Assembly (NCBI RefSeq): GCF_004364935.1
Contig: NZ_SOBT01000009.1
Coordinates: 624,898-688,897, forward strand
Source: Panacagrimonas perspica
GTDB lineage: Bacteria; Pseudomonadota; Gammaproteobacteria; Nevskiales; Nevskiaceae
DNA: 64,000 nt
Direction: 5' to 3'
Below the pieces are notes generated by a model. It worked only from the letters and a program-made list of their open reading frames with translations, was not told the DNA's origin and made no database searches. The position numbers were made by a program, and so were the translations under genes. Within the stretch, counting starts at the first letter, position 1. The number at the start of each line of letters is the position of its first letter. Positions 1-8,230 of the stretch are shown here, piece by piece.

Positions 1-46
1 TGCGCTCCGTGTTCGAGGGGAATCCCGGACTTCGTCCGGGCTACGG
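1..46. repeat. REP-like hairpin repeat, right part of an element cut by the window start
   Basis: The hairpin CCCGGACTTCGTCCGGG followed by CTAC matches the right half of the 67-bp element found throughout the window. The left half would lie outside. It is part of the long duplication shared with 17766-18744. Confidence 0.8.
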
Positions 47-48
47 GA

Positions 49-1008
49 TCACAGTTCGAGTTCGAGCACCTTCGACTTCGCCCGCGACACGCAGATCATC
101 ATCTCCCTGTTCGACGCCTTCTCCGCGGCCGTCAGAACGCTGTCCCGATGATCGACTTCGCCCGCCAGCACCGTCGTCCGGCAGGTCGCACACAACCCTT
201 CGCGACACGAATACGGAACCCCGGCGTCGTTGTCTTCGAGTACTTCCAAAATGCTGCGCCCCGCCGGCACCTCGTAGGACGTCCCGGAATTCTTCAGCAC
301 GACCGTGAACGGCTGATCGGCGCTCGCATCCACCGCCGCGGCGGTGAACCACTCGAAGTGGACGCGATCCTGCGGCCGGCTCGCCGTGGCCGCTTCGACC
401 GCCTTCATCAGCGGTCCCGGCCCGCAGGTGTAGACGTGCGCCGTGTCGGGAACGTCCTTCAACGACGCGACGGCATCGAACAGCCGGCCGTCCTGCTCAT
501 CGTCGAAATGAAACTGGACGCGCTCGGGTGCCATTGTCCGCAGATCCTCGTAAAACGCCGTCCGCTGTCGATTCCTAGCGCAATAGAACAGTCGCCACGG
601 TTTATGGACCGCCTCACAGGCCCGGATCATCGCCATGATCGGCGTGATGCCGATGCCGCCGGCAACGAACACGCATTCCTCGGCGGCCAGCTCCAGCGGA
701 AAGTTGTTGCGCGGCGCGCTCACGTCGAGCTTCGAACCCACGCGCAAGGTCTGATGCACGAAGCTCGACCCACCACGGCTGTCGCGGGCAAGGCCGACGC
801 CGATGCAGTAGCGGTCGCGCTCGGCAGGGTTGTTACAAAGCGAGTAGTGGCGAATCAGGCCATTGCCCAGGTAGATCTCGAGGTGCGCGCCCGCCGTGAA
901 CGCCGGCAACACCCCGCCCTCCGGCGACCGCAGCTCCAAAACCATCACGTCCCGCGCCTCGCAGCGCACGTCGGTCACCGCGAGGCGCAATCGGGAGTTG
1001 GTTTGCAT
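49..1008 (-). CDS. vanB: VanB-type oxidoreductase (copy 1): flavin/NAD(P)H reductase with C-terminal 2Fe-2S domain
   Basis: Electron-transfer partner of a Rieske oxygenase of the vanillate O-demethylase/phthalate dioxygenase reductase type: NAD(P)H to flavin to [2Fe-2S] to oxygenase. The 319 residues run ferredoxin-reductase-like flavin domain, NAD-binding domain ([11 protein letters not shown]) and plant-type ferredoxin with Cys268, 273, 276 and 306. The ATG at 1008 was chosen because homology begins there and it lines up with the start of copy 2; no clear Shine-Dalgarno is visible, unlike copy 2. Residues from the eleventh on are identical to the protein at 17814-18776, whereas the first ten differ. 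It diverges from gfa. No oxygenase partner is visible beside it; one may lie left of the window or it may share the Rieske protein at 16356. Confidence 0.9.
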   Translation of the reverse strand: MQTNSRLRLAVTDVRCEARDVMVLELRSPEGGVLPAFTAGAHLEIYLGNGLIRHYSLCNNPAERDRYCIGVGLARDSRGGSSFVHQTLRVGSKLDVSAPRNNFPLELAAEECVFVAGGIGITPIMAMIRACEAVHKPWRLFYCARNRQRTAFYEDLRTMAPERVQFHFDDEQDGRLFDAVASLKDVPDTAHVYTCGPGPLMKAVEAATASRPQDRVHFEWFTAAAVDASADQPFTVVLKNSGTSYEVPAGRSILEVLEDNDAGVPYSCREGLCATCRTTVLAGEVDHRDSVLTAAEKASNREMMICVSRAKSKVLELEL

Positions 1009-1260
1009 CGGAGTGTCGTCGGTAGGCCGCAGATCGATGAGCGCCGCGCGAAGAAGCCGCCGGCACCAGCATCGCCTGACCGTAGCGAATCGGCGCGCGT
1101 CGATGCACCGGCCTTTTGGGTCAGTCGTCACTCCGATCTTTTCGGGCGGTGGCGACATGCGTGTGCGGTCTTAGGCTTTCCCTCGACGACACCGGCCCGC
1201 CGCATCACGAGGCCCGTGCGACTTCCGACACCTCTGATCCCGCACCAGGAGCACCGCATC

Positions 1261-1836
1261 ATGGCGACCCCCCGCATTCATCCCTCCGTCGACCAGGGCG
1301 TGAAAGCCGGCGTCGCGGGATTCGCTGGTGGCACCCTGGAATGCCGTTGCGCGAGCGGGCGCGTCCAGATCAACGTGGCGAGCGACTGCGCGCACAACCA
1401 CGTCTGCGGCTGCACCAAGTGCTGGAAGCCCGAGGGCGCGCTGTTCTCGATGGTCGCGGTCGTGCCGCGCGACAAGGTCTCGGTGCTCGCGAATGGCGAC
1501 AAGCTGGCCATCGTCGATCCGGTCGCGACGATCCAGCGTCATGCCTGCCGCGACTGCGGCACGCATCTCTTCGGTCGCATCGAGAATTCCGCGCACGCTT
1601 TCTTCGGCCTGGATTTCATCCACCCCGAACTGTCGGCGCAGGCCGGCTGGAGTGCGCCGGGCTTCGCTGCCTTCGTGTCCTCCATCATCGAGTCGGGCTT
1701 CGCGCCGGACGGCATGACGGGTGTCCGCACGCGGCTGCAGGAACTTGGCCTCGCACCCTACGACTGCCTGAACCCGCCGCTGATGGATGCGCTGTCCACG
1801 CATGCGGCGAAGCGCGCCGGCAAGCTCTCGGCCTGA
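1261..1836 (+). CDS. gfa: S-(hydroxymethyl)glutathione synthase (glutathione-dependent formaldehyde-activating enzyme)
   Basis: Joins formaldehyde and glutathione to give S-hydroxymethylglutathione, the first step of cytosolic formaldehyde detoxification. The 191-residue length is that of the Gfa family, and the zinc ligands are present: Cys28/Cys30, Cys49/Cys51/Cys54 and Cys96/Cys99. The ATG at 1261 follows AGGAGCACCGCATC. Formaldehyde is the by-product of Rieske O-demethylases of the VanAB type, so placement next to a vanB gene makes sense. pcaI begins 25 bp after the stop, so gfa probably leads the gfa-pcaIJF operon. The formaldehyde dehydrogenase that would follow is not in the window. 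Confidence 0.93.
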   Translation: MATPRIHPSVDQGVKAGVAGFAGGTLECRCASGRVQINVASDCAHNHVCGCTKCWKPEGALFSMVAVVPRDKVSVLANGDKLAIVDPVATIQRHACRDCGTHLFGRIENSAHAFFGLDFIHPELSAQAGWSAPGFAAFVSSIIESGFAPDGMTGVRTRLQELGLAPYDCLNPPLMDALSTHAAKRAGKLSA

Positions 1837-1861
1837 CCCCTCGTTCCGTCGGAGTCTTCCG

Positions 1862-2560
1862 GTGATCGACAAGTCCGTGGCGACCGCGCTGCAGGCCGTC
1901 GCCGATGTCTTCGACGGCGCCCGCGTTCTCGTCGGCGGCTTCGGCACGGCCGGAATGCCGGACGAGCTGATCGATGCGCTGATCGAACAGGGCGCACGCG
2001 ACCTGACGATCATCAGCAACAACGCCGGCAACGGCGAACACGGCCTAGCCGCGCTGCTGAAGGCCGGACGCGTCGCGAAAGTCGTCTGCTCGTTTCCGCG
2101 CCAGTCCGACTCGCATCATTTCGATGCGCTCTATCGCGCCGGCAAGATCGAACTCGAGCTGGTGCCGCAAGGCACGCTCGCCGCACGCATCGAAGCGGCC
2201 GGCGCGGGCCTCGGCGGCATCTACACGCCCACCGGTGTCGGCACGCCGCTGGCGACGGGCAAGGAGACGCGACGCATCGGCGATCGCGACTATGTGTTCG
2301 AGCTGCCGATCCACGCCGACTTCGCGTTGATCAAGGCGCATCGCGCAGATCGCTGGGGCAACCTCGTCTATCGCAAGGCGGCGCGCAATTTCGGACCGAT
2401 CATGGCCACCGCGGCGCGCTGCACGATCGCGCAGGTGACGCAGGTCGTGATCCTGGGCGAACTCGATCCGGAAGTCATCGTCACGCCGGGCATCTACGTG
2501 CAGCGCGTCGTGAAGATCGACGGCGCCGCGGGGGCCGGCGCGCTCGGAGTCGCGGCATGA
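1862..2560 (+). CDS. pcaI: 3-oxoadipate (3-oxoacid) CoA-transferase, subunit A
   Basis: Alpha subunit of the succinyl-CoA:3-oxoadipate CoA-transferase of the beta-ketoadipate pathway. The 232-residue length equals the family norm; the glycine-rich segment GGFGTAGMPDELI near residue 17 and the NNAGNGEHGLAALL segment are typical of class I CoA-transferase alpha chains. A GTG start at 1862 is preferred: GGAG lies 7 bp upstream and homology begins there. It overlaps pcaJ by 4 bp, as expected for subunits made together. Substrate assignment rests on the neighbouring pcaF and the hydroxyquinol operon; an acetoacetate transferase cannot be wholly excluded. Confidence 0.92.
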   Translation: MIDKSVATALQAVADVFDGARVLVGGFGTAGMPDELIDALIEQGARDLTIISNNAGNGEHGLAALLKAGRVAKVVCSFPRQSDSHHFDALYRAGKIELELVPQGTLAARIEAAGAGLGGIYTPTGVGTPLATGKETRRIGDRDYVFELPIHADFALIKAHRADRWGNLVYRKAARNFGPIMATAARCTIAQVTQVVILGELDPEVIVTPGIYVQRVVKIDGAAGAGALGVAA

Positions 2561-3204
2561 AGCGGCTCGATCGCGCACAGATGGCGGCACGCGTGGCGCA
2601 GGACATCGCGGACGGCGCCTACGTGAATCTCGGCATCGGGCTGCCAACCTTGGTCGCCAACCATCTGCCGGCCGATCGCGAGATCGTGCTGCAGAGCGAG
2701 AACGGCATCCTCGGCATGGGGCCCGCTCCGGATGTCGACGACGAGGATCCGGAACTGATCAACGCCGGCAAGCAGCCGGTGACGCAGCTGCCGGGCAGTT
2801 CGTTCTTCCACCACGGCGATTCGTTCGCGATGATCCGCGGCGGGCATCTCGACCTGTGCGTGCTCGGCGCATTCCAGGTGTCGGTGACGGGTGATCTCGC
2901 CAACTGGCACACCGGCAAGGAAGGCGCGATTCCCGCCGTCGGCGGCGCCATGGACCTCGCGGTCGGCGCACGCCGCATCGTCGTGATGATGGAACTGATG
3001 ACCGGCGGCGGCGAGTGCAAGCTGGTCGAGCGTTGCACCTACCCGCTCACGGGCCTGGCCTGCGTGAGCCGCGTGTACACGGATCTGGCGATCTTCGACA
3101 TCGATCGCAACGGCGTGCGCGTGGCGGAATGCGTCGAGGGTCTGGAATTCGAGGCGCTGCGACGGATGGTGGGTTTCGCGGCGTTACGCGACGGACGCAG
3201 CTGA
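2557..3204 (+). CDS. pcaJ: 3-oxoadipate (3-oxoacid) CoA-transferase, subunit B
   Basis: Beta subunit carrying the catalytic glutamate, Glu48 in the conserved SENG motif (LQSENGILGMG), which forms the glutamyl-CoA intermediate. It has 215 residues, the usual length. Its ATG overlaps the pcaI stop (ATGA), indicating translational coupling. With PcaI it turns 3-oxoadipate into 3-oxoadipyl-CoA at the expense of succinyl-CoA. The 18-bp gap to pcaF supports one transcript. Confidence 0.93.
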   Translation: MKRLDRAQMAARVAQDIADGAYVNLGIGLPTLVANHLPADREIVLQSENGILGMGPAPDVDDEDPELINAGKQPVTQLPGSSFFHHGDSFAMIRGGHLDLCVLGAFQVSVTGDLANWHTGKEGAIPAVGGAMDLAVGARRIVVMMELMTGGGECKLVERCTYPLTGLACVSRVYTDLAIFDIDRNGVRVAECVEGLEFEALRRMVGFAALRDGRS

Positions 3205-3222
3205 TCCACAACGCGACGATCG

Positions 3223-4434
3223 ATGATCCCGGTCTTCATCTGCGACGCGGTGCGCACGCCGATCGGCCGCTACGGCGGCGCGCTGGCGACGGTCCGCGCC
3301 GATGATCTCGCGGCGCTGCCGCTGCGCGCGCTGCTCGAACGCAATCCGCAACTCGATCCGGCTGCCGTGCAGGAAGTGATGCTCGGCTGCGCCAACCAGT
3401 CCGGCGAAGACAACCGCAATGTCGCGCGCATGAGCCTGCTGCTGGCCGGGCTGCCGGCGAGCGTTCCGGGCGTGACGGTGAACCGTCTGTGCGCATCGGG
3501 ACTGGATGCCGTCGCGGGCATCGCGCGCGCGATCGGTGGTGGCGAGATCGAGATCGGCATCGCCGGCGGCGTCGAGTCAATGAGTCGTGCGCCGTACGTG
3601 CTCGGCAAGCCTGGCGAAGCGTTCTCGCGCGCCGCGAAGCTGGAAGACACGACGATGGGATGGCGCTTCGTGAACCCCGCGATGGCCGCGTCCTACGGCG
3701 TGGACCCGATGCCGCGCACGGCCGAAAATGTGGCCGAGCGCTATCGCATCAATCGCGAAGATCAGGATGCGTTCGCGCTGCGCAGCCAGGCGCGCGCGCA
3801 GGCGGCGCGAAAATCCGGCTTTCACCGCGACGAGATCGTGCCGGTTCGCCTTCAGGCTACACGTCGCGGGCAGGACGCCATTGTCGTCGACGAAGACGAG
3901 CACCCGCGTGCGGACACGACGCTCGAACGGCTGGCGCGGCTCGAGCCGCTGTTCGGACCTGGCTCGACGGTGACGGCCGGGAATTCGTCGGGCATCAACG
4001 ACGGGGCGGCAGCGATGATCCTGGCGACAGAGAAAGCCGCTCATCGATTCGGCCTGCGTCCGCGCGCGCGTTTTCTCGGCGCGGCGAGCGCGGGTGTCGA
4101 GCCGCAATTGATGGGGATCGGGCCGGTGCCTTCGACGCAGGCGCTGCTCGCGCGGTTGTCGTTGGCGATCCGCGCGTTCGACGTCATCGAACTCAACGAA
4201 GCGTTCGCAAGCCAGTCGCTCGCGGTGTTGCGCCTGCTCGGCCTTGCCGACGACGCGCCGCAGGTGAATCCGAATGGCGGCGCGATCGCGCTCGGGCATC
4301 CGCTCGGCATGAGCGGCGCGCGTCTGGTGATGACCTTGGTTCATCAGCTCGAAGCCACAGCCGGACGACGGGGGCTCGCCACGATGTGCGTGGGGGTGGG
4401 ACAGGGGGTGTCGATGGCGGTGGAGCGGGTGTGA
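3223..4434 (+). CDS. pcaF: 3-oxoadipyl-CoA thiolase (acetyl-CoA acyltransferase)
   Basis: Last step of the beta-ketoadipate pathway: 3-oxoadipyl-CoA plus CoA gives succinyl-CoA and acetyl-CoA. The 403 residues are a full-length thiolase. The nucleophile is Cys90 in NRLCASGLDA; NEAFASQ, GGAIALGHPLGMSGAR with the catalytic His, and the C-terminal MCVGVGQG with the second Cys are all present. It is the last gene of gfa-pcaI-pcaJ-pcaF. A decayed copy of its 3' end follows at 4598-4733. Its job fits the converging operon, which makes 3-oxoadipate from maleylacetate. Confidence 0.94.
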   Translation: MIPVFICDAVRTPIGRYGGALATVRADDLAALPLRALLERNPQLDPAAVQEVMLGCANQSGEDNRNVARMSLLLAGLPASVPGVTVNRLCASGLDAVAGIARAIGGGEIEIGIAGGVESMSRAPYVLGKPGEAFSRAAKLEDTTMGWRFVNPAMAASYGVDPMPRTAENVAERYRINREDQDAFALRSQARAQAARKSGFHRDEIVPVRLQATRRGQDAIVVDEDEHPRADTTLERLARLEPLFGPGSTVTAGNSSGINDGAAAMILATEKAAHRFGLRPRARFLGAASAGVEPQLMGIGPVPSTQALLARLSLAIRAFDVIELNEAFASQSLAVLRLLGLADDAPQVNPNGGAIALGHPLGMSGARLVMTLVHQLEATAGRRGLATMCVGVGQGVSMAVERV

Positions 4435-4502
4435 GTTCGTTTCGCGAGCAGCGCCGTTGGCGTTGATCTCGACGCGGTCGGTCTCGAAGTGAATCGGCGC
4501 CC

Positions 4503-4585
4503 GTAGCCCGGACGAAGTCCGGGAAGCCCCTGATCCGGGCACCCCCTCGAATTGATAGCGCAATCCCGGACTTCGTCCGGGCTAC
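4503..4585. repeat. REP-like inverted repeat element (two hairpins)
   Basis: GTAG + CCCGGACGAAGTCCGGG, a spacer of about 45 bp (longer than usual and containing a partial extra arm), then the inverse hairpin + CTAC. Lies downstream of pcaF and upstream of the pcaF remnant. Confidence 0.85.
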
Positions 4586-4597
4586 GGTTTTCGCGTC

Positions 4598-4733
4598 GAC
4601 GCGCCGCAAGTGAATCCGAATGGCGGCGCACGCCTGGTGATGACCTTGGTTCATCAGCTCGAGGCCGCCGTGGGCGCGCCACGATGTGCGTGGGGTAGGA
4701 CAGGCGGTGTCGGTGGCGGTCGAGCGGGGTTTG
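4598..4733 (+). pseudogene. Decayed second copy of the 3' end of pcaF
   Basis: The stretch beginning GACGCGCCGCAAGTGAATCC closely follows pcaF from about 4252 to its stop and about 20 bp beyond. Compared with pcaF it lacks roughly 37 bp coding for the ALGHPLGMSG loop with the catalytic His, plus a second piece of about 15 bp near the end, so it cannot encode a thiolase C-terminus. Hairpin repeats flank it on both sides (4503-4585 and 4753-4889), which suggests the segment was copied or left behind by recombination between repeats. Confidence 0.85.
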
Positions 4734-4752
4734 AAATCGTTTTGCGAGTGAG

Positions 4753-4775
4753 ATCCCGGCTTTCACCCGGGCTAC
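4753..4775. repeat. Half of a REP-like element (single hairpin)
   Basis: ATCCCGG-CTTTCA-CCCGGG followed by CTAC matches only the right half of the common element; the left half is missing. Confidence 0.7.
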
Positions 4776-4821
4776 GGGCGCTGACTCACTCGGGCTTGGC
4801 CGCGTCAAGAATCACGCCCAC

Positions 4822-4889
4822 GTAGCCCGGGTGAAACCCGGGATGCCCCCTCGTTGAACGAGGGGAACCCCGGACTTCGTCCGGGCTAC
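4822..4889. repeat. REP-like inverted repeat element, hybrid of two hairpin types
   Basis: The left hairpin is CCCGGGTGAAACCCGGG and the right one CCCGGACTTCGTCCGGG, so the two arms are of different types. The terminal CTAC at 4886-4889 supplies the TAG stop codon of the NTF2-like gene on the minus strand. Confidence 0.9.
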
Positions 4890-5284
4890 GGTTTGCGCGT
4901 CGCCTGGAACGCGACCATGCGCCACGTCTCGTCGCGACGCGTCCAGACCTGCATCGCAACCGCTTCGAGCACCTGCGTTTCGCTCTCTCCACGCCGACGC
5001 AACACATAGGTCATCGGGCCGCTCATCACGGCGACGTCGTCCGCGAGAGATCGAATCTTCAGCGTGCCACGACGTACCTCGAGGAATTCGAAGACCTCGC
5101 GCGCGTAGGCCAGGTACTCGGTGCGGTTCTGCGTGACACCCGATGTGTGGGCGTAGACCAGATCGTCATCAAACAGATCTGCGAGGCGATCGAAGTCCTG
5201 CTCGACCAGCGCACGGCCACGCTCGACCTCGCGCGCGAGCAGTGCGTTCATCGGTTCCGAATCCTGCGGGACGTTGTTGCTCAT
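4886..5284 (-). CDS. NTF2/SnoaL-like small protein, last gene of the hydroxyquinol operon
   Basis: A 132-residue protein of the nuclear-transport-factor-2/DUF4440 fold (conserved cone: ARYLxGVRxL-like helix ALLAREVERGRALVEQD, then LADLFDDDLVYAHTSG and the strand MVAFQATR). Many members are small isomerases or cyclases, others are binding proteins; no reaction can be assigned here. Start at 5284 is set by GGAGG 7 bp upstream and by the ATGA overlap with the maleylacetate reductase stop. Its own TAG stop is formed by the flanking repeat. Location at the end of the operon suggests an accessory role in resorcinol-type catabolism. Confidence 0.8.
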   Translation of the reverse strand: MSNNVPQDSEPMNALLAREVERGRALVEQDFDRLADLFDDDLVYAHTSGVTQNRTEYLAYAREVFEFLEVRRGTLKIRSLADDVAVMSGPMTYVLRRRGESETQVLEAVAMQVWTRRDETWRMVAFQATRKP

Positions 5285-6402
5285 GCCCGGGCCTCCTTCG
5301 AGAGCGCCGCCGGATCCAGCGCGACCGGCACAGCCCCGCTCCACGCGTTCTCCAGCAACGCGAGAATCGGCCCGCGCTCGATCGGTCGCGGATTCCAGTA
5401 CGGGTTCTGCACGGCGAGATCGGCCGCGCGCGCGAGGTCCGCTTGCTGCAATCCCAGGTCCTTCAGCGCCGTCGTGATCCCCAACGTCAGGTTCAACCGA
5501 TGCAGCGCGCCGCCGGCGTCATGCGTCACGCCGAGCGCCCGGCACAGGAGCGCCATCGCCTCGGGCGCGTGCGCCGCGTTGTGCGCGATCGAATGCGGCA
5601 GCAGCGCCGCATGCGTCTGCGCGTGCGGCAGATTGAAACTGCCGCCCAGCGTGTGGCAAAGCTTGTGATGCAGCGCCATGCCGACGCTGCCGAGCACTGC
5701 ACCGCACAGCCACGCGCCATACAGGCAGGCTGTTCTTGCCGCAAGATCATCAGCACGTGCACGCAGCGCAACGAGACCGGACGCCAGCGCGCGAATCCCC
5801 TCCTCGGCCATCAGGCTCGTCAGCGGACTTCCATCGCGCGCGTAGAGTCCTTCGGCCGCATGCGCGATGGCGTTCAGACCGCTGGCAACCGAAACCTCCA
5901 CCGGCAGGCCGAGCGTGAGATCCACGTCGTAGATCGCCGTGCGCGGCAGCACGCGATCGTCACGACCGGTGCGCTTCACGCCCTGCTCCGTGATGCCGAA
6001 GACGGGCGTCATCTCGGATCCGGAATACGTCGTCGGAATCGCGACGATCGGAAGGTCGAGCTGCAGCGCCATCGCCTTGGCAAGACCGATGGTCGATCCG
6101 CCGCCGAAGGTCAGCAGCAGGTCGGCATTCGCAGCCCGCGCCGCCTCGCAGGCACGCTGCGTCACGTCCGCCGGCGTGTGCATCGTCGCGTCGCCGAAGT
6201 GCGCGACGCACAGCGCACCCAGCAGCTCGGTGATGGCACGCGTGTCGTCGCGGCGCCCGGCCGTGGTGATCAGCAGCACGCGGCTGCGGCCGAGCCGTTC
6301 GATCTCGCTGCGCAGCGAGCACAGGCTCCCAGCGCCGAACACGACGCGCGTCGCCGACGCCTGGTACGTGAAGTCGGCGATCGCAGGAAGCGCTACGCTC
6401 AC
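5281..6402 (-). CDS. Maleylacetate reductase
   Basis: Iron-containing alcohol dehydrogenase family enzyme that reduces maleylacetate to 3-oxoadipate with NAD(P)H (compare GraC, MacA). The 373 residues include the nucleotide-binding FGGGSTIGLAKAMAL and the family signature IPTTYSGSEMTPVFGI, and the His-rich metal-site region SVGMALHHKLCHTLGG. A GTG start at 6402 overlaps the dioxygenase stop (GTGA). It follows hydroxyquinol dioxygenase directly, whose product is maleylacetate; its own product is the substrate of the PcaIJ enzyme encoded just beyond. Confidence 0.92.
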   Translation of the reverse strand: MSVALPAIADFTYQASATRVVFGAGSLCSLRSEIERLGRSRVLLITTAGRRDDTRAITELLGALCVAHFGDATMHTPADVTQRACEAARAANADLLLTFGGGSTIGLAKAMALQLDLPIVAIPTTYSGSEMTPVFGITEQGVKRTGRDDRVLPRTAIYDVDLTLGLPVEVSVASGLNAIAHAAEGLYARDGSPLTSLMAEEGIRALASGLVALRARADDLAARTACLYGAWLCGAVLGSVGMALHHKLCHTLGGSFNLPHAQTHAALLPHSIAHNAAHAPEAMALLCRALGVTHDAGGALHRLNLTLGITTALKDLGLQQADLARAADLAVQNPYWNPRPIERGPILALLENAWSGAVPVALDPAALSKEARA

Positions 6403-7361
6403 TTGCGATCCGACGCCGGCAGCGGCAGCACGATCAGGTCCCAATGGACGCGCCAGAACGGACCCGCGAATCCGTGGCGCTCGCGCTCCGCACGATCCTC
6501 GACGCGCTGGAAGTCCGCGATCAGCGAGGACTTCACGCCGAACACCGTGTCCTGGTCGAGATACGGACAATCCGGATCGAAGATGTGGCTGATCACCGGC
6601 TCGTGGCCCGGCGCGTTGACCATCAGGTGCATATGCGCGGCCCGGTTCGGGTGGCGACCGATGCGGCCCAACAGCTTGCCGACCGGACCGTCGTCCGGGA
6701 TCGCGTAGAAACGCGGACGCACGCTGCGAAACCAGTAGCGACCGTCGGCGTCCGACGTGAAGTTGCCGCGTAGGTTCCAGTCCGGCTGCACGCCCTTCTG
6801 CTGCACGTCGTAGAAGCCGTCGTCGTTGGTCTGCCAGACCTCGATGCTCGCGCCGGCCACCGGCTTGCCCTGCGTATCCAGCACGCGACCTTCCACCAGC
6901 ATCGGCTCGCCCTTGTGATCCAGGCAGATGTCGTCGCCGTTGGCGCGCTTGGGCGAGTTGGGCACGAAGAACGGACCGAGGATCGTATTCTCGGTGGCGC
7001 CGCCGGGGCGCCGGTGATTGATCGCGTCGACCAGCATCGTGGCACCGAGCACGTCCGAGAGCAGGATGAACTCCTGGCGCCAGTCGTTGCACTTGTGGCC
7101 GGTGTCGGTGAGGAACTGGATCGCCGCCATCAGTTCGTCGTGCGTCGGCTCCACTTCCTTGATGACCTCGTGCAGGTGCTTCACGACGCTGGTCATCACC
7201 TGGCGCAGGCGCGGATCGGCGTTCGCGCCCATGCGCGCGTTGACGACCTCGGCCGACGCGGCCTCGGAGAAGTAGCGGATGTCTCCCGGGTCCGCGGCGA
7301 CGCGGGCCTTCGGGGACGATGCCTGGCTCGTGGTGTTGCGGCTGGGCGTTTCGATGTTCAT
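6399..7361 (-). CDS. Hydroxyquinol 1,2-dioxygenase (intradiol)
   Basis: Non-haem Fe(III) intradiol dioxygenase cleaving benzene-1,2,4-triol to maleylacetate (compare GraB, ChqB, TsdC). The 320-residue protein has the N-terminal dimerisation helices, then the catalytic beta domain with the Tyr ligands (DDGFYDVQQ and RPRFYAIPDDGP) and the His ligands in NRAAHMHLMV. Length and the N-terminal domain separate it from protocatechuate dioxygenases; the adjacent maleylacetate reductase favours hydroxyquinol over catechol. Start at 7361 by GGAG at 8 bp and the ATGA overlap with the reductase gene. Confidence 0.92.
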   Translation of the reverse strand: MNIETPSRNTTSQASSPKARVAADPGDIRYFSEAASAEVVNARMGANADPRLRQVMTSVVKHLHEVIKEVEPTHDELMAAIQFLTDTGHKCNDWRQEFILLSDVLGATMLVDAINHRRPGGATENTILGPFFVPNSPKRANGDDICLDHKGEPMLVEGRVLDTQGKPVAGASIEVWQTNDDGFYDVQQKGVQPDWNLRGNFTSDADGRYWFRSVRPRFYAIPDDGPVGKLLGRIGRHPNRAAHMHLMVNAPGHEPVISHIFDPDCPYLDQDTVFGVKSSLIADFQRVEDRAERERHGFAGPFWRVHWDLIVLPLPASDRK

Positions 7362-7903
7362 GCGGCGATCTCCGCGGTGCGTGCGTAGCGGCCATCCTGG
7401 TAGATCAACGGCGCGATCTCGTCGGCGCACAGCACTGCCGAGACCTCGCCGATGAAGATGCCATGAGTACCGTAGTGGGTGACATTCCGGACGGTGCAGA
7501 AGACGTTGGCCTGCGCATCGACCAGGTACGGCACGCCATCTTCATTCTGCGCCCAGGTCCCGATGCCGAAACGCTCGAGACCGCCGCCGCGCGTGCCGAA
7601 GGCCTGCGACAGGTCGACCTGGCTGGTGCGCAGCATGTTCACGCAGAACGTGCTGCTGGCGACAAGCTGCTGGTAGAAACGCGTGGCGTTGTTGATGCAC
7701 ACCAGCAGCGACGCGGGCTCGGCGCATACCGACGTCACCGCAGTGGCCGTGATGCCGTGCCGCTCGCCTTCGTTGACGCAGGTGATGACGCTGACGGTCG
7801 TGGCCAGCCGCCGCATCGCGCTGCGAAAGTCCTGCGCCATGTCGTTGGCGACGACGGCGCCGATGTCCTTGCCCATGGGAAGGTTCCTCGTGCTCGGCGT
7901 CAT
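7358..7903 (-). CDS. Flavin reductase component of a two-component phenol hydroxylase
   Basis: HpaC/GraD-like NADH:FMN/FAD oxidoreductase that supplies reduced flavin to the hydroxylase encoded two genes upstream. The flavin_reductase domain begins FRSAMRRLATTVSVITC and holds ITATAVTSV, CINNATRFYQQL and the Cys/Asn segment FCVNMLRTSQ. I chose the ATG at 7903 (181 residues) because it overlaps the EthD gene stop as ATGA; an ATG at 7876 with GAGGAA upstream is a real alternative (172 residues). Everything from the EthD gene to the NTF2-like gene is joined by 4-bp overlaps. Confidence 0.88.
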   Translation of the reverse strand: MTPSTRNLPMGKDIGAVVANDMAQDFRSAMRRLATTVSVITCVNEGERHGITATAVTSVCAEPASLLVCINNATRFYQQLVASSTFCVNMLRTSQVDLSQAFGTRGGGLERFGIGTWAQNEDGVPYLVDAQANVFCTVRNVTHYGTHGIFIGEVSAVLCADEIAPLIYQDGRYARTAEIAA

Positions 7904-8217
7904 CGGCGTGCCACCGAGTCGACGCTGGGAAAGGTCAGGATCGTGACGCCGGCCTGCGCGTAATTCGGCACGTCGGCGCCCGCTTCCTGTCCTGCGGGCG
8001 AAGCCAGTGCCGCCTGCATCGACGCTTCGTCGGCGAATTCGCATTCGACGACCGCCGCGTACGGACTCGCACCGTCGCCGGCAGCGACGTGCAGGCCATG
8101 GCGCAGCGACAGCAGGCCGGGGAAGCGCGCGACGATCGGCAGGTGCACGTTCACCAGGTGACGTGCGAACTGCTCGCGATCCGCCGGCGGGTGATACAGC
8201 GCGATGAGCTTGTGCAT
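7900..8217 (-). CDS. EthD-like ferredoxin-fold protein
   Basis: A 105-residue dimeric alpha/beta-barrel type protein of the EthD family (LIALYHPPADREQFARHLVNVH, then a Pro/His-rich turn and a C-terminal strand VTILTF). EthD-like proteins accompany several oxygenase systems, and their role is usually unknown; some relatives are small isomerases. GGGGAG precedes the ATG. It lies 13 bp after the hydroxylase gene and overlaps the reductase gene, so it is expected to be made in step with them. Confidence 0.8.
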   Translation of the reverse strand: MHKLIALYHPPADREQFARHLVNVHLPIVARFPGLLSLRHGLHVAAGDGASPYAAVVECEFADEASMQAALASPAGQEAGADVPNYAQAGVTILTFPSVDSVARR

Positions 8218-8230
8218 GGTCTGTCTCCCC

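Noticed and set aside
148-1260. The plus-strand open frame that runs into gfa
   Set aside because: The part before 1261 is antisense to vanB. Gfa homology starts exactly at the ATG at 1261.
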